Below, in pieces: positions 8,111 to 14,602 of a DNA stretch of 28,917 nucleotides. The position numbers and the translations under genes are program-made. The notes under the pieces are model-generated. The model did not search any database, was not told the origin of the DNA, and worked only from the letters and a program-made list of their open reading frames with translations. The stretch lies in assembly GCF_934295145.1 (NCBI RefSeq), contig NZ_CAKRAS010000037.1, positions 1 through 28,917 of the forward strand. Reading direction: 5' to 3'. The stretch is from an uncultured Eubacterium sp. (GTDB lineage Bacteria > Bacillota > Clostridia > Lachnospirales > Lachnospiraceae). Position 1 is the first letter of the stretch. Every line of letters starts with the position of its first letter.

Positions 8111-9032
8111 AAGCGGTCAGAAAATCAAAATGACAAGTGTGGAGGAACTTTTGGGAGTAGCCAATGAAGAGGTGGCAACAGAAATAGAATTGGAACAGAT
8201 TCAGTGTTTTCAGAATCATCCGTTCAAGGTGCTGGATGATGAAAAGATGCAGGATCTTGTAAACAGTATTTATGAAAATGGAATACTTACCCCTGTTTTG
8301 GTGCGCCCGATAGGAAATGATAGGTATGAAATGATATCCGGACATCGCAGAATGCATGCAGCTACATTGTTGCAAATGAATATAATACCAGCGATTATAC
8401 GGGAAATGTCAGATGAAGAAGCCGTTATTAAAATGGTAGATTCCAATATTCAGCGAGATGAATTACTTCCGAGTGAAAAGGCTTTTGCGTATAAGATGAA
8501 ATTGGATGCAATGAAAAGGCAGGGAAAGAGAACAGATTTAACTTCTGGTCAAAATGGCCAGAAGTTGTCCGGAAAAGTATCAAGAGATCTGTTGGCAGAG
8601 GAAATGGGTCAAAGTTCAAAACAAATTCAGCGCTATATTCGTTTAACAAACTTACAGCCAAAGTTACTTGATATGGTGGATAATAAGCGTTTGAATTTTA
8701 CGATTGCGGTAGATATTTCTTATATCGATAAAGAAATTCAAAGCTGGTTATATGATTACATCGATGCAAATGGGACAATCATCCCTAATCAGGTAAGAAC
8801 ACTGAGAAAAGAAATAGCCAGTGGAACTGTTATGACACAGTTTAAGATGGTAAGTATTCTGAATGATTGTATAAAGCCAAAGAGCACAGCAAAGAATGTA
8901 ACTTTTTCCGGTAAGAAGTTAGAAAAGTTTTTTCCTGAGTCGTATACGGCGGCAGACGTTGAAAAAATTGTCTTTGAATTATTGGAAGAATGGAAAAACA
9001 GGCAGGAAGGAGCAATGAAAGATGTTATTTGA
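8100..9032 (+). CDS. ParB/Spo0J-type partition protein (second copy)
   Basis: This 310-aa protein contains the ParB domain motif SGHRRMHAAT, DSNIQRDELLPSEKAFAYKMKL, and an HTH segment (RDLLAEEMGQSSKQIQRYIRLTNL). Its start lies inside the end of parA, and its own stop lies inside the start of the next gene, so translation is coupled on both sides. Compared with the first ParB it is shorter between the ParB box and the HTH. Two related ParBs could act on different sites, or form mixed dimers; the sequence alone does not decide. Confidence 0.92.
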   Translation: MKTRSGQKIKMTSVEELLGVANEEVATEIELEQIQCFQNHPFKVLDDEKMQDLVNSIYENGILTPVLVRPIGNDRYEMISGHRRMHAATLLQMNIIPAIIREMSDEEAVIKMVDSNIQRDELLPSEKAFAYKMKLDAMKRQGKRTDLTSGQNGQKLSGKVSRDLLAEEMGQSSKQIQRYIRLTNLQPKLLDMVDNKRLNFTIAVDISYIDKEIQSWLYDYIDANGTIIPNQVRTLRKEIASGTVMTQFKMVSILNDCIKPKSTAKNVTFSGKKLEKFFPESYTAADVEKIVFELLEEWKNRQEGAMKDVI

Positions 9033-9369
9033 TTATTTTTATGGTGTGGAAGCGGATCAGTACAATTTTATTCGATTGCCGAAAATGTTAATGACACAGA
9101 AAGAATACTGTGATATTTCGATAGAATCCAAATTATTGTATGGATTGTTATTGGACCGTATGAGTTCAGCTGGTAAAAATAAATGGATTGATGAAGAGGA
9201 GCGGGTATATGTGATATTTCCTCTGTCGGAGATTCAGAAGATGATGGGTATTTCAAAGAAAAAAGCAATGGCAGATTTATCGGAATTAGAAGATCATGGA
9301 CTGATAGTTCGCAAACATCGCGGATACAGATTACCGGATGTGATTTATTTGATGAATCTGGTGGCATGA
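9022..9369 (+). CDS. Short RepA_N-domain protein
   Basis: This 115-aa protein begins MLFDYFYGVEADQYNFIRLPK and contains a winged-helix region with KLLYGLLLDRMSSAGKNKWID, which is the N-terminal domain of replication initiator protein A (RepA_N). It lacks any C-terminal domain. It overlaps the end of the second parB by 11 bases. It is clearly related to the N-terminus of the next gene (DYFYGKEADQFSFFTVPK), so the two are tandem paralogues. It may be a truncated initiator, or a regulator that binds the same DNA as the full-length protein. Confidence 0.85.
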   Translation: MLFDYFYGVEADQYNFIRLPKMLMTQKEYCDISIESKLLYGLLLDRMSSAGKNKWIDEEERVYVIFPLSEIQKMMGISKKKAMADLSELEDHGLIVRKHRGYRLPDVIYLMNLVA

Positions 9370-9476
9370 GGAGAAAGTGATTTTGAATCTAAAGAAAATG
9401 ATGGTGAGGTGTCGAAAATGGAACCTCATGAGCGGTAAATTTTGTAAACCGGAAACGGAGAAAGGAGAAAAATCAT

Positions 9477-10475
9477 ATGAGTACAAATGCTGTATTGGAT
9501 TATTTTTACGGTAAAGAAGCCGATCAGTTCTCTTTCTTCACTGTCCCGAAAATACTTTTTATAGATGAAAGATATAAAGGTCTGCCTTGTGAAGCCAAGA
9601 TGCTTTATGGTATGATGCTGGATCGTATGTCATTATCTATTGAAAATCAATGGTTTGATGAACAAAAGCGGGCGTTTATTAAGATTTCAACGGAATACAT
9701 AACAGAAAATCTGGGCTGTGGAAGGAATAAGGCACTGAATTTTATGAAATTGTTGGAAGAATATGGGCTGATTGAGCGTGTAAAGCATGGTCAGGGAAAG
9801 GCAAGTACAATCTATGTGAAGAAATTTATCCGGAAGGAGAGCCATGAGCAGATAGGGGAAGATGTTTCTGAGAAGTACCAAAATCAAACTTCAGAGAAAA
9901 AAATAGCTGTTTCAGAAGTTTCAAATTTAAACATCAAGAAGTTTAAAAATCAAACTTCAAGAAGTTTAGAATCCAAACATCAAGAAGTTTATTTTCAGGA
10001 CCCTAATAATACTAATATTAATAACACTGAGATAAATCATACAGAATCAAATCATATCGTATCAGGTACAGGTGAACACGATACGATGGGATATGAGTGT
10101 GATGCAGATGTACAGATGCAGGGATATACAGCTCTGATCAAAAACAATATTGCATATGGGGACTTGGTTCTTGTTCATCCAGAAGATAAGCAGCTGATTG
10201 ATGGCATCATGGATCTGATACTGGAAACCGTATTATGCGACAGTGAAAAAATACTGGTTGCAAGTAACTGGTATTCAGCAGAGCTGGTCAAAAGTAAACT
10301 GTTGAAGTTGAATTATTCGCATATGGAGTATGTGCTGCATTGCTTTAAGCAGAATACCACGAAAGTGAAAAATATCAAAAAGTATATGCTGGCAGTGCTT
10401 TTTAATGCACCTACAACGATTGACAGTTATTATATGGCTGAGGTCAATAATAGCTTTACAGACAACGTATGTTAG
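9477..10475 (+). CDS. Replication initiator protein A (RepA_N type)
   Basis: This 332-aa protein has an N-terminal RepA_N winged-helix domain (residues about 5-120), a low-complexity Asn/Ser/Thr linker (about 125-200), and a C-terminal alpha-helical domain (about 215-325) seen in initiators of Tn1549-like ICEs. RepA_N proteins start theta replication of plasmids, and in ICEs they allow copying of the excised circle. The start is supported by AAAGGAG. The linker DNA carries regularly spaced iterons (9929-9990), as in RepA_N plasmids whose origin lies within the rep gene. The gene follows the short paralogue with a gap of 107 bases that shows no gene. Confidence 0.92.
   Translation: MSTNAVLDYFYGKEADQFSFFTVPKILFIDERYKGLPCEAKMLYGMMLDRMSLSIENQWFDEQKRAFIKISTEYITENLGCGRNKALNFMKLLEEYGLIERVKHGQGKASTIYVKKFIRKESHEQIGEDVSEKYQNQTSEKKIAVSEVSNLNIKKFKNQTSRSLESKHQEVYFQDPNNTNINNTEINHTESNHIVSGTGEHDTMGYECDADVQMQGYTALIKNNIAYGDLVLVHPEDKQLIDGIMDLILETVLCDSEKILVASNWYSAELVKSKLLKLNYSHMEYVLHCFKQNTTKVKNIKKYMLAVLFNAPTTIDSYYMAEVNNSFTDNVC
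9906..9990 (+). repeat. Iterons inside repA (probable origin)
   Basis: AAACATCAAGAAGTTT at 9929, AAACTTCAAGAAGTTT at 9952 and AAACATCAAGAAGTTT at 9975 start exactly 23 bases apart, and a weaker copy (TTCAGAAGTTT) fits the same phase from 9906. The period is not a multiple of three, so it is not a protein repeat. Each unit is itself nearly palindromic (AAACTTC..GAAGTTT). Confidence 0.75.
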
Positions 10476-10492
10476 AGGGGAGTGCAGGGATA

Positions 10493-10816
10493 ATGATAAA
10501 AAAACTTATTATAAACCAATTTATAATAAAAAAATTTATAGTAAAAGTGCTGTCTTTGATCGGATGGATCATTGTAGGGGGTATGCATGGCCTTTGTTGG
10601 TTGGTAAATAAAGTATACGGTGTAGTTGGCGGTTTTCTGACAGCGTTGTTTGTGATACTGTTTCTGATCGTCAGCATTGGCTACAAAGATGTACAGCAAA
10701 GTACATTTTTGGCAGTTTTGGAAAGTCTAAATATATTAGTGATGATTACTGGAAATGCACTAGAAATTGTATTGGAACTGGCATGTGATCGATTGACTTC
10801 TAATTTGGAGCACTAG
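10493..10816 (+). CDS. Small membrane protein of unknown function
   Basis: This 107-aa protein has a basic N-terminus rich in Ile and Lys, then two hydrophobic segments (about residues 17-36, LSLIGWIIVGGMHGLCWLV, and 42-62, VGGFLTALFVILFLIVSIGY) and a third moderately hydrophobic stretch near 75-95. I do not recognise a named family. The ATG at 10493 is chosen because GCAGGG lies just before it; an ATG at 10469 in frame would overlap the end of repA. It sits in the same direction as repA and the next gene and may be part of their operon. Confidence 0.65.
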   Translation: MIKKLIINQFIIKKFIVKVLSLIGWIIVGGMHGLCWLVNKVYGVVGGFLTALFVILFLIVSIGYKDVQQSTFLAVLESLNILVMITGNALEIVLELACDRLTSNLEH

Positions 10817-10837
10817 AAAAGGAAAGGATGAAAAATC

Positions 10838-11248
10838 ATGGAAAATAAAGAATATATTCAGTTACCGGCATTAAGCAGAGATATTTCAGAGGAAGAGTTA
10901 TTGTGTATCTGGGAGTTTGCCAAGCTTCCGGGTGAGGTGCAGGAACAAATGCTTGACCGGGTAAAAGAGGTACTTAGAAAAGATGTTGTAAAGAAAAAAT
11001 CTGTGCCGGATGGAGCTTATGCGGCCATGACTGACCGGGTGAATAGATACATGGCAGCATCGCGGAAGATGCTAAAACGTGCAATGATAGAGGCGTGTCA
11101 GCTGGCAGCATTTATATATCACGAATGCTTTGTATTGGAAATTTCAGTGGAAGAGTTGAAACAGGAGTTTCCAGGATATGAGGATTATATTGATGTGACA
11201 GTCTGCTATATTCAACAACTAATAGACCGAAGTAAAGGAAAACATTGA
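10838..11248 (+). CDS. Conserved ICE protein of unknown function
   Basis: This 136-aa soluble, mostly alpha-helical protein has no transmembrane segment and no motif I can name. It starts after AAGGAAAGGATG with good spacing. It ends in DRSKGKH, and the DNA of that end (from 11224) is repeated at 13440, where it reads DRRKGKH before a stop, which shows that a related gene or a copy of this gene's tail once lay there. Its place after repA suggests a role in replication or maintenance, but nothing in the sequence proves this. Confidence 0.75.
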   Translation: MENKEYIQLPALSRDISEEELLCIWEFAKLPGEVQEQMLDRVKEVLRKDVVKKKSVPDGAYAAMTDRVNRYMAASRKMLKRAMIEACQLAAFIYHECFVLEISVEELKQEFPGYEDYIDVTVCYIQQLIDRSKGKH

Positions 11249-11307
11249 TTGTATAAAAAACGGAATTAAGAGTTGCAAAAGTGCTTCTCAAATCTGGGAA
11301 GCGGTTT
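11224..11307 (+). repeat. 84-bp direct repeat, copy A
   Basis: It matches 13440-13523 at 81 of 84 positions. It begins in the last codons of the 136-aa gene and runs into the intergenic region, ending with the dyad GCTTCTCA-AATC-TGGGAAGC and CGGTTT. Confidence 0.9.
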
Positions 11308-11522
11308 GGAGGATTAGGTGATCATCAGAATGTTGCATAATAGATTTACCTATAATTAAAAACAACAAGATGGAAAGGCTCAGAAAAAGTTATTCTGAGC
11401 CTTCTGACATAGAAGGATAGAAGTATAAAAGAGCAGGGATTTTTATGCCCCATCTATTGATATACACTGTAACCATAAAAGAAGATTAAAACATAAAATT
11501 CAAAGAAATGGAGGAACTGGCA
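11249..11522. other. Intergenic region with repeat tail and hairpin
   Basis: It holds the rest of repeat copy A, then an 11-bp perfect stem AAGGCTCAGAA/TTCTGAGCCTT with a 7-base loop (11375-11403) that lacks a U-run, so it may be a weak terminator or a processing signal. No protein gene is seen; the leader of the next small gene follows, with GGAGG shortly before its start. Confidence 0.5.
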
Positions 11523-11624
11523 ATGAAAGGATTTAACACTGGTGATGGTTACATGGGATTGGTAGATGGTAAATATATCTTGTTTGCCAGCGAATCCGAT
11601 TACTATGAATACATGAACGATTAA
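11523..11624 (+). CDS. 33-aa peptide, conserved-looking in ICEs
   Basis: The short frame MKGFNTGDGYMGLVDGKYIL continues to FASESDYYEYMND. It has a good GGAGG site 9 bases upstream, and its stop overlaps the ribosome binding site of the next gene (TTAAAGGAGG), so the two are probably co-transcribed. The Gly-Lys-Tyr-hydrophobic-Phe-Ala pattern followed by Tyr/Glu residues resembles small proteins that I recall from other Tn1549-like elements, but I cannot give a function. Confidence 0.6.
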   Translation: MKGFNTGDGYMGLVDGKYILFASESDYYEYMND

Positions 11625-11637
11625 AGGAGGAGCTGCG

Positions 11638-11871
11638 ATGAAAGGAATATTCGAAAGTATGTTTGATCTGAACCATGATGGAAATATCAGTCCACTGGAA
11701 AGTGCAATGGAATTTACCTTCCTAAATGAACTGTTGAAAGACGACTCTGAAGTACAGACGGAGTTGGAATTATCAGGACTGGATCCGGACGAGTTGGAGT
11801 TTATGGATGCAGATGAACGAAGAGAAGCACTGGAAGATGCCGGACTGGATCCGGATGAATATGATTTCTAA
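11638..11871 (+). CDS. Small acidic protein with one EF-hand loop
   Basis: This 77-aa protein contains a complete EF-hand-type calcium loop at residues 10-21 (D-L-N-H-D-G-N-I-S-P-L-E) with ligand positions 1, 3, 5 and 12 all filled. The C-terminal half is very acidic and has two related GLDPDE segments, at about residues 45-50 and 69-74. There is no signal peptide. AAGGAGG precedes the start. It follows the 33-aa gene by 13 bases and precedes the HIRAN gene by 16 bases, forming a tight cluster. Calcium binding is inferred from the loop only. Confidence 0.75.
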   Translation: MKGIFESMFDLNHDGNISPLESAMEFTFLNELLKDDSEVQTELELSGLDPDELEFMDADERREALEDAGLDPDEYDF

Positions 11872-11887
11872 GGAAGGAGCATTTACA

Positions 11888-12196
11888 ATGGCAAAAGTAT
11901 TTATCACACTGACAGGAACAAAACATTGTTTCGGAAATGATTTTCTTGAAAAGGGTACGAAAATCAGGCTGGAGAAAGAGCCGGATAATGAGTATGACAA
12001 GGAAGCAATCAAAGTTACTTATAAAGGACTTGGAAAAATTGGGTACGTGGCAAACAGTTCTTATACTGTTATTGGTGAATCGATGAGTGCCGGACGTCTC
12101 TACGACAAGATTGGAGACGTTGCATATGCAAGGGTGGTATTGGTCACACCGGTTGGGACAATTTGTAAAATTTGTAAAAAGAGCCTGGCATATTAA
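11888..12196 (+). CDS. HIRAN-domain protein
   Basis: This 102-aa protein fits the HIRAN domain, a small DNA-end-binding fold found alone in phages and mobile elements and fused to helicases such as Rad5/HLTF. Key features are KVFITLTGTKHCFG, the LEKEPDNEYDKEAIKV segment, LGKIGYVANSSYTV, and VARVVLVTPVGTICKI-like residues at the end. The start at 11888 follows AAGGAGCATTT; an ATG at 11807 in the same frame would lie inside the EF-hand gene and has no site. The last residues (KKSLAY) may be a new end made by a frameshift, since the DNA beyond encodes an unrelated C-terminal repeat in another frame. Confidence 0.8.
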   Translation: MAKVFITLTGTKHCFGNDFLEKGTKIRLEKEPDNEYDKEAIKVTYKGLGKIGYVANSSYTVIGESMSAGRLYDKIGDVAYARVVLVTPVGTICKICKKSLAY

Positions 12197-12285
12197 GTGG
12201 AGCAAATCATTATGATGACAAAGGACATAAAACCGGTCACAGCAATCCTGGAATATTAGGAGGCTGGAACCATTACGATGACTGA
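12178..12285 (+). pseudogene. Relic of a C-terminal PGI..NHYDD repeat
   Basis: In a frame different from the HIRAN gene, the DNA from about 12181 reads EPGILSGANHYDDKGHKTGH followed by SNPGILGGWNHYDD and a stop. The two PGILxGxNHYDD units show that this is the tail of a larger, now lost, gene. A stop lies just upstream in this frame, so no start remains. I have seen such Gly/His/Tyr/Asp repeat tails on small secreted or soluble proteins in Firmicutes, without a known role. Confidence 0.55.
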
Positions 12286-12350
12286 TACTTAAGAAGATAA
12301 AGGCGTCAACATGTACAATCTTTACACAAGTTTTTTGTGAAAAGATGCAC

Positions 12351-12376
12351 CATATGTCTCCCACCTATGGTATACT
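12351..12376 (+). promoter_or_regulatory. Extended -10 promoter with dyad, WYL gene
   Basis: TATACT at 12371-12376 is preceded by TGG, giving an extended -10. A CCATA..TATGG dyad (about 12350-12370) lies directly upstream and could be an operator for self-regulation. No clear -35 is seen. Confidence 0.4.
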
Positions 12377-12409
12377 TGAGTTAATATTTGGTGAAAGGAG
12401 ACCGGAAAA

Positions 12410-13408
12410 GTGCCGAAGGGAAGTAATCAGAAGTTCAAGTTATACCGGCTTGCTCAGATTATGCAGGAACAAACTGATGATGAGCATTATATCACTATGC
12501 CAGAAATCATGGACGGCTTGGCAAAATATGACGTAACAGCAGACCGGAAAAGTGTATATAACGATCTGAGAGATTTGAGTGTTCTTGGAATAGATGTAGA
12601 AGGTGAACCTGTCGGGAATCGATATCATTATCATGTTGTAAATCGCGCGTTTGAACTTCCGGAATTAAAACTTCTGGTAGATGCTATCCAGTCTTCAAAA
12701 TTTATTACAGAGAAAAAATCAAATGCACTGATTAAAAAGCTGGAAACATTGATCAGTAAATATGATGCACAGAAATTGCAGCGGCAGGTGTTTGTTTCTG
12801 GAAGAATTAAAACAATGAATGAGAGCATCTATTACACTGTGGATGTGATTCATAATGCAATTTCGGAAAATAAGAAGATTAAATTCCAGTATTATCAGTG
12901 GAATGTGAAGAAGGAAATGGAACTTCGCCATAATGGGGCATGGTATCACATCAGTCCGTGGGGATTGTCTTGGGATGATGAAAACTATTATCTGGTAGGT
13001 TATGATTCAGATGCAGAGCAGATTAAACATTACCGGGTAGATAAGATGCTGCATATCAAATTATCAAATGAAAGCCGAGACGGAAAAGAGCACTTTAAAA
13101 AACTGGATATGGCTGATTATGCGAAGAAAAGTTTTGGAATGTTTGGTGGAAAAGAACAGACTGTAAAGCTGCTGGTAAAAAACAGTCTGGCAGGTGTTAT
13201 CATTGATCGGTTCGGAAAGAATGTGATGTTGATTCCGACAGATGATGAACATTTCACAGTGAATGTAGATGTGCATGTCAGCAGGCAGTTCCTTGGTTGG
13301 GTGTTTTCACTGGGTGAGGATATAAAGATTGTTGGACCAGATGAAGTGGTAGATGAGATGAAAAAGGAAATTAATCGAATAATTAATCAATACAAGTATG
13401 ACTCATAA
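12410..13408 (+). CDS. WYL-domain transcriptional regulator
   Basis: This 332-aa protein has an N-terminal winged HTH (residues about 8-75, including MPEIMDGLAKYDVTADRKSVYNDLRDL) and a WYL domain (about 140-300). The WYL core shows YYQWNVKKEMELRHNGAWYHISPWGLSW, with YLVGYD and the HYRVDKM segment. WYL proteins sense nucleic acid or nucleotide ligands and often regulate mobile-element, defence or DNA-damage genes. The start is GTG with GAAAGGAG ten bases upstream. It stands alone, followed by the second 84-bp repeat; targets are not evident. Confidence 0.9.
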   Translation: MPKGSNQKFKLYRLAQIMQEQTDDEHYITMPEIMDGLAKYDVTADRKSVYNDLRDLSVLGIDVEGEPVGNRYHYHVVNRAFELPELKLLVDAIQSSKFITEKKSNALIKKLETLISKYDAQKLQRQVFVSGRIKTMNESIYYTVDVIHNAISENKKIKFQYYQWNVKKEMELRHNGAWYHISPWGLSWDDENYYLVGYDSDAEQIKHYRVDKMLHIKLSNESRDGKEHFKKLDMADYAKKSFGMFGGKEQTVKLLVKNSLAGVIIDRFGKNVMLIPTDDEHFTVNVDVHVSRQFLGWVFSLGEDIKIVGPDEVVDEMKKEINRIINQYKYDS

Positions 13409-13439
13409 TGCGAATAAAGCAATGAAAAGCTATAGAACA

Positions 13440-13523
13440 AGACCGAAGAAAAGGAAAACATTGATTGTATAAAAAACTGAATTAAGAGTTGCAAAAGTGC
13501 TTCCCAAATCTGGGAAGCGGTTT
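13440..13523 (+). repeat. 84-bp direct repeat, copy B
   Basis: It matches 11224-11307 with three mismatches. It includes a relic of the 3' end of the 136-aa gene (DRRKGKH then stop) and the dyad GCTTCCCA-AATC-TGGGAAGC. Weaker similarity to the same gene end continues upstream of 13440 with gaps. Confidence 0.9.
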
Positions 13524-13561
13524 AATCCATCTGTGATCGAAAAAATATGTTAAGAATATTT

Positions 13562-13590
13562 TTGACATTTTTGAGGATGCATGGTAATAT
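13562..13590 (+). promoter_or_regulatory. Consensus promoter of the convergent small RNA
   Basis: A consensus -35 TTGACA (13562-13567), a 17-base spacer and TAATAT (13585-13590). No protein gene of any size follows on this strand before a terminator. Confidence 0.8.
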
Positions 13591-13596
13591 GATTAT

Positions 13597-13690
13597 ACAA
13601 AAAGAGTGCTACCGATAGACGGTTAGTCCGTTTTTCTATTTGATTATTAAAAATAGTCGCCTAGTTTCCAGACCGGGGCGGCTATTTTTG
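13597..13690 (+). ncRNA. Putative antitoxin RNA
   Basis: A transcript started by the promoter at 13562 and ended by the hairpin at 13649-13689 would be about 90-95 nt. Its 3' half is antisense to the last codons and terminator of the small hydrophobic peptide gene. Its 5' part (GTGCTACCG..GACGGTTAGTCC) resembles the 5' part of the toxin mRNA in the same sense. The boundaries are inferred from the promoter and terminator only. Confidence 0.6.
13649..13689. terminator. Bidirectional terminator
   Basis: AAAAATAGTCGCC pairs with GGCGGCTATTTTT (one G-U pair). A/T runs on both sides let it end the plus-strand RNA and the minus-strand toxin mRNA. It overlaps the toxin stop codon. Confidence 0.75.
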
Positions 13691-13780
13691 TGATTTATTA
13701 TTATCCTTACCGAATGTGTATCCGATACTAAAGCAGGTTAAGCCAAAGCTCACTACTGCAATGAAATCTAAAATACTCAT
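13682..13780 (-). CDS. 32-aa hydrophobic type I toxin-like peptide
   Basis: The peptide MSILDFIAVVSFGLTCFSIG with tail YTFGKDNNKSQK has one membrane-spanning stretch and a short charged tail, like Fst/TxpA or holin-like toxins of type I toxin-antitoxin systems. AAAGGAGGG lies nine bases before the ATG. The mRNA starts far upstream (promoter at 13895-13923) and has a long folded leader containing CAGAGGG/CCCTCTG and CCCGAAAGGG hairpins. A plus-strand RNA converges on its 3' end. Toxicity is inferred from size, hydrophobicity and locus layout; there is no direct family match that I can confirm. Confidence 0.65.
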   Translation of the reverse strand: MSILDFIAVVSFGLTCFSIGYTFGKDNNKSQK

Positions 13781-13888
13781 TGGCTCAGCCCTCCTTTCCA
13801 GTGGATTCCCTTTCGGGTTTCTATGTAATCAGAGGGTCACAGTCCCTCTGTTGAAGGACTAACCGCCTACCGTTATGGCAGCACCCAT
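13781..13888 (-). promoter_or_regulatory. Structured 5' leader of toxin mRNA
   Basis: About 108 nt of untranslated leader holds two hairpins (CAGAGGG/CCCTCTG at 13831-13851, and CCC-GAAA-GGG) and a 5' segment GTGCTGCC..GGCGGTTAGTCC that is shared with the start of the convergent RNA. It may control access to the Shine-Dalgarno site. Confidence 0.5.
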
Positions 13889-13894
13889 GTTGTG

Positions 13895-13923
13895 ATTATA
13901 GCAGTTGTGGTATGTGGATGCAA
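13895..13923 (-). promoter_or_regulatory. Toxin mRNA promoter
   Basis: Read on the minus strand: -35 TTGCAT, a 17-base spacer, and a perfect -10 TATAAT. Confidence 0.75.
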
Positions 13924-13974
13924 TAAGAAAATGACTAGAATAGTTTAATTACAACAGAACAGTATTTGAATACA

Positions 13975-14017
13975 AATGCAGAGGTATATATTTATCGTAA
14001 ATATACATCTCTGCATT
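13975..14017. terminator. Terminator after the immA operon
   Basis: AATGCAGAG..TATATTTA pairs with TAAATATA..CTCTGCATT across a 2-4 base loop, with T-rich flanks. It lies five bases beyond the immA stop. Confidence 0.65.
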
Positions 14018-14021
14018 ATTT

Positions 14022-14537
14022 TTATTTTGCCAGAAAATTACTCTGTATTTCCATAGGCATATGATAAGCCTGTCCTCGCTTGGTCAGACTGTATAATTTA
14101 AAGCTCATGAGTTCCGGGGTGGAATTCAGCGTGCTGCATAAACTGAAATAATCCAGATCTTCATTGTGTGCCATATCTGCAATATCCGCGTCAGATAAGA
14201 GAAGATCTGCAGCAAACAGGTTCGCCTGGTATTCGGTGTTATCCTGCATATTATAAAGTGTATCGTCTTTCATCGGAGCCATTTTTAACTGAGTTCTATG
14301 GAGAATGATATGTCCCAGTTCATGAGCTGCCACGATCTGCTTTTCTTCCTCAGACAGAAAGCTACTGATCTGGACATAGATGGTCTTACAGCTCATAAAG
14401 CAAAATCCTTTTAGTTTTTGAAAGCTGGAAGTTTCCCCGACAATAATATGCATGTCGTCCATGATCTTAAATGGATCCCTGGTCTTATATTTTCTGATCA
14501 GTTTCTGTGTTTCATCGTATATATATCCGTTTTTCAA
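14022..14537 (-). CDS. ImmA/IrrE-family metallo-endopeptidase
   Basis: This 171-aa zinc protease has the motif HELGH at residues 72-76 and a likely third ligand in EYQANLFAADLLL (Glu about 102). Relatives cleave XRE repressors after a DNA-damage or cell-density signal and so trigger ICE excision (ImmA with ImmR in ICEBs1). It begins with TTG, and GAGGTGAT lies upstream. It is the second gene after the XRE regulator on the minus strand, with 65 bases between them that contain a small CTCTC/GAGAG hairpin. Confidence 0.92.
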   Translation of the reverse strand: MKNGYIYDETQKLIRKYKTRDPFKIMDDMHIIVGETSSFQKLKGFCFMSCKTIYVQISSFLSEEEKQIVAAHELGHIILHRTQLKMAPMKDDTLYNMQDNTEYQANLFAADLLLSDADIADMAHNEDLDYFSLCSTLNSTPELMSFKLYSLTKRGQAYHMPMEIQSNFLAK

Positions 14538-14602
14538 TTTTGATCACCTCAAAAGAATTGTTCTCTCAGAAAAGAGAGTGCGTGAAAGTTTTCGGTAAAG
14601 CA

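Noticed and set aside
9906..9990. Repeats in repA as a CRISPR array or as a protein repeat
   Set aside because: Units are 16 bp with 7-bp spacers and lie in a coding linker; the 23-bp period is out of codon phase.
11250..11285. TTGTATAA in the 84-bp repeats as a further copy of the sigma motif
   Set aside because: Only eight bases match and the distance to the GCAAAAG box differs (18 against 10), so it is not the same motif.
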